From Actinomycetota bacterium (GTDB taxonomy: Bacteria > Actinomycetota > Acidimicrobiia > Acidimicrobiales > Ilumatobacteraceae), in contig WLKU01000019.1 in assembly GCA_009701105.1 (NCBI GenBank), positions 1 to 14,766 of the forward strand: a stretch of DNA of 14,766 nucleotides, written 5' to 3'. Below are positions 14,600 through 14,766 of the stretch, piece by piece. A program made the position numbers and the translations under genes. Positions within the stretch are counted from its first letter, which is position 1. Each line of letters starts with the position of its first letter. The notes beneath the pieces were generated by a model. That model worked only from the letters and a program-made list of their open reading frames with translations. It searched no databases and was not told the DNA's origin.

Positions 14600-14698
14600 C
14601 TAGTTGGATATTTTCTGTGGTTTTTTACTCAAGTTTGGTCTGTTCTGACCGATCCCTAATGCGGAACTCACACCGCAAGCAAGTCAAGGGAGCACAAC

Positions 14699-14766
14699 AT
14701 GAACGGATCAATTTTTCGCAAGGCAATCGCAATCGGCATTCTGTCGAGCACATTTGGCATCGCCAG
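14699..14766 (+). CDS. Secreted protein, N-terminal fragment (cut by window edge)
   Basis: A plus-strand frame starts at ATG 14699 with GGGAG six bases upstream, a strong ribosome-binding site, and runs off the right edge after 22 codons. The visible residues MNGSIFRKAIAIGILSSTFG (plus IA) have a basic residue pair followed by a hydrophobic core, typical of a Sec signal peptide. No Cys of a lipobox is visible yet. The mature protein lies outside the window, so its function is unknown. It is divergent from ctaA, across the region with the two dyads. Confidence 0.6.
   Translation, partial: MNGSIFRKAIAIGILSSTFGIA

Overview
The window looks like chromosomal DNA from a high-GC-lineage Gram-positive (Actinobacteria), probably an Acidimicrobiia or Ilumatobacter-like aquatic organism with intermediate base composition. 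The assignment rests on a DUF3151 protein, a CBS-containing GuaB1-type protein, a CtaA whose first haem-ligand position is Asn, a LivH with a secreted N-terminal domain, and frequent GTG/TTG starts. The taxonomy is inference from gene content. I saw no tRNA, rRNA, IS element, prophage or CRISPR array. Genes are densely packed and mostly complete; both window edges cut through a gene.

Layout. (1) Positions 1-2732, minus strand: a compact run read DUF3151 protein -> MobA -> rhodanese -> ribonuclease D -> small basic protein (cut by the left edge), with gaps of about 10-104 bases. (2) Positions 2772-4324, plus strand: a small two-segment membrane protein coupled by an ATGA overlap to an M18 metallo-aminopeptidase. 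(3) Positions 4321-7068, minus strand: guaB1 -> cmk -> plsC, overlapping genes for purine, pyrimidine and phospholipid metabolism. plsC and the aminopeptidase converge so tightly that their stop codons share one CTAG. (4) Positions 7161-9548, plus strand: sua5 (tRNA t6A synthesis), then a lipoprotein solute-binding protein of the branched-chain amino acid (Liv) type ending in a strong intrinsic terminator. (5) Positions 9623-13552, minus strand: livH -> livM -> livG -> livF, the permeases and ATPases of a Liv-type importer, converging on the binding-protein gene. (6) ctaA (haem A synthase) on the minus strand, a control region with two similar dyads, and the start of a plus-strand secreted-protein gene cut by the right edge.

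The most unusual object is the solute-binding protein at 8214-9548. After an ordinary lipoprotein signal, the segment that is normally C-terminal in this family (EGMKGT...YDYDGASGP-type) comes first. The canonical N-terminal segment (LKIGTMLPETGN...) begins only near residue 203, and the protein stops at the residue that normally precedes the C-terminal segment. This is the order expected of a circularly permuted periplasmic-binding-protein domain, and a 7-base direct repeat flanks the permuted unit. LivH carries a second non-standard architecture: a signal peptide and a roughly 100-residue Ig/carboxypeptidase-regulatory-like domain ahead of the permease. The importer therefore has two atypical external parts.
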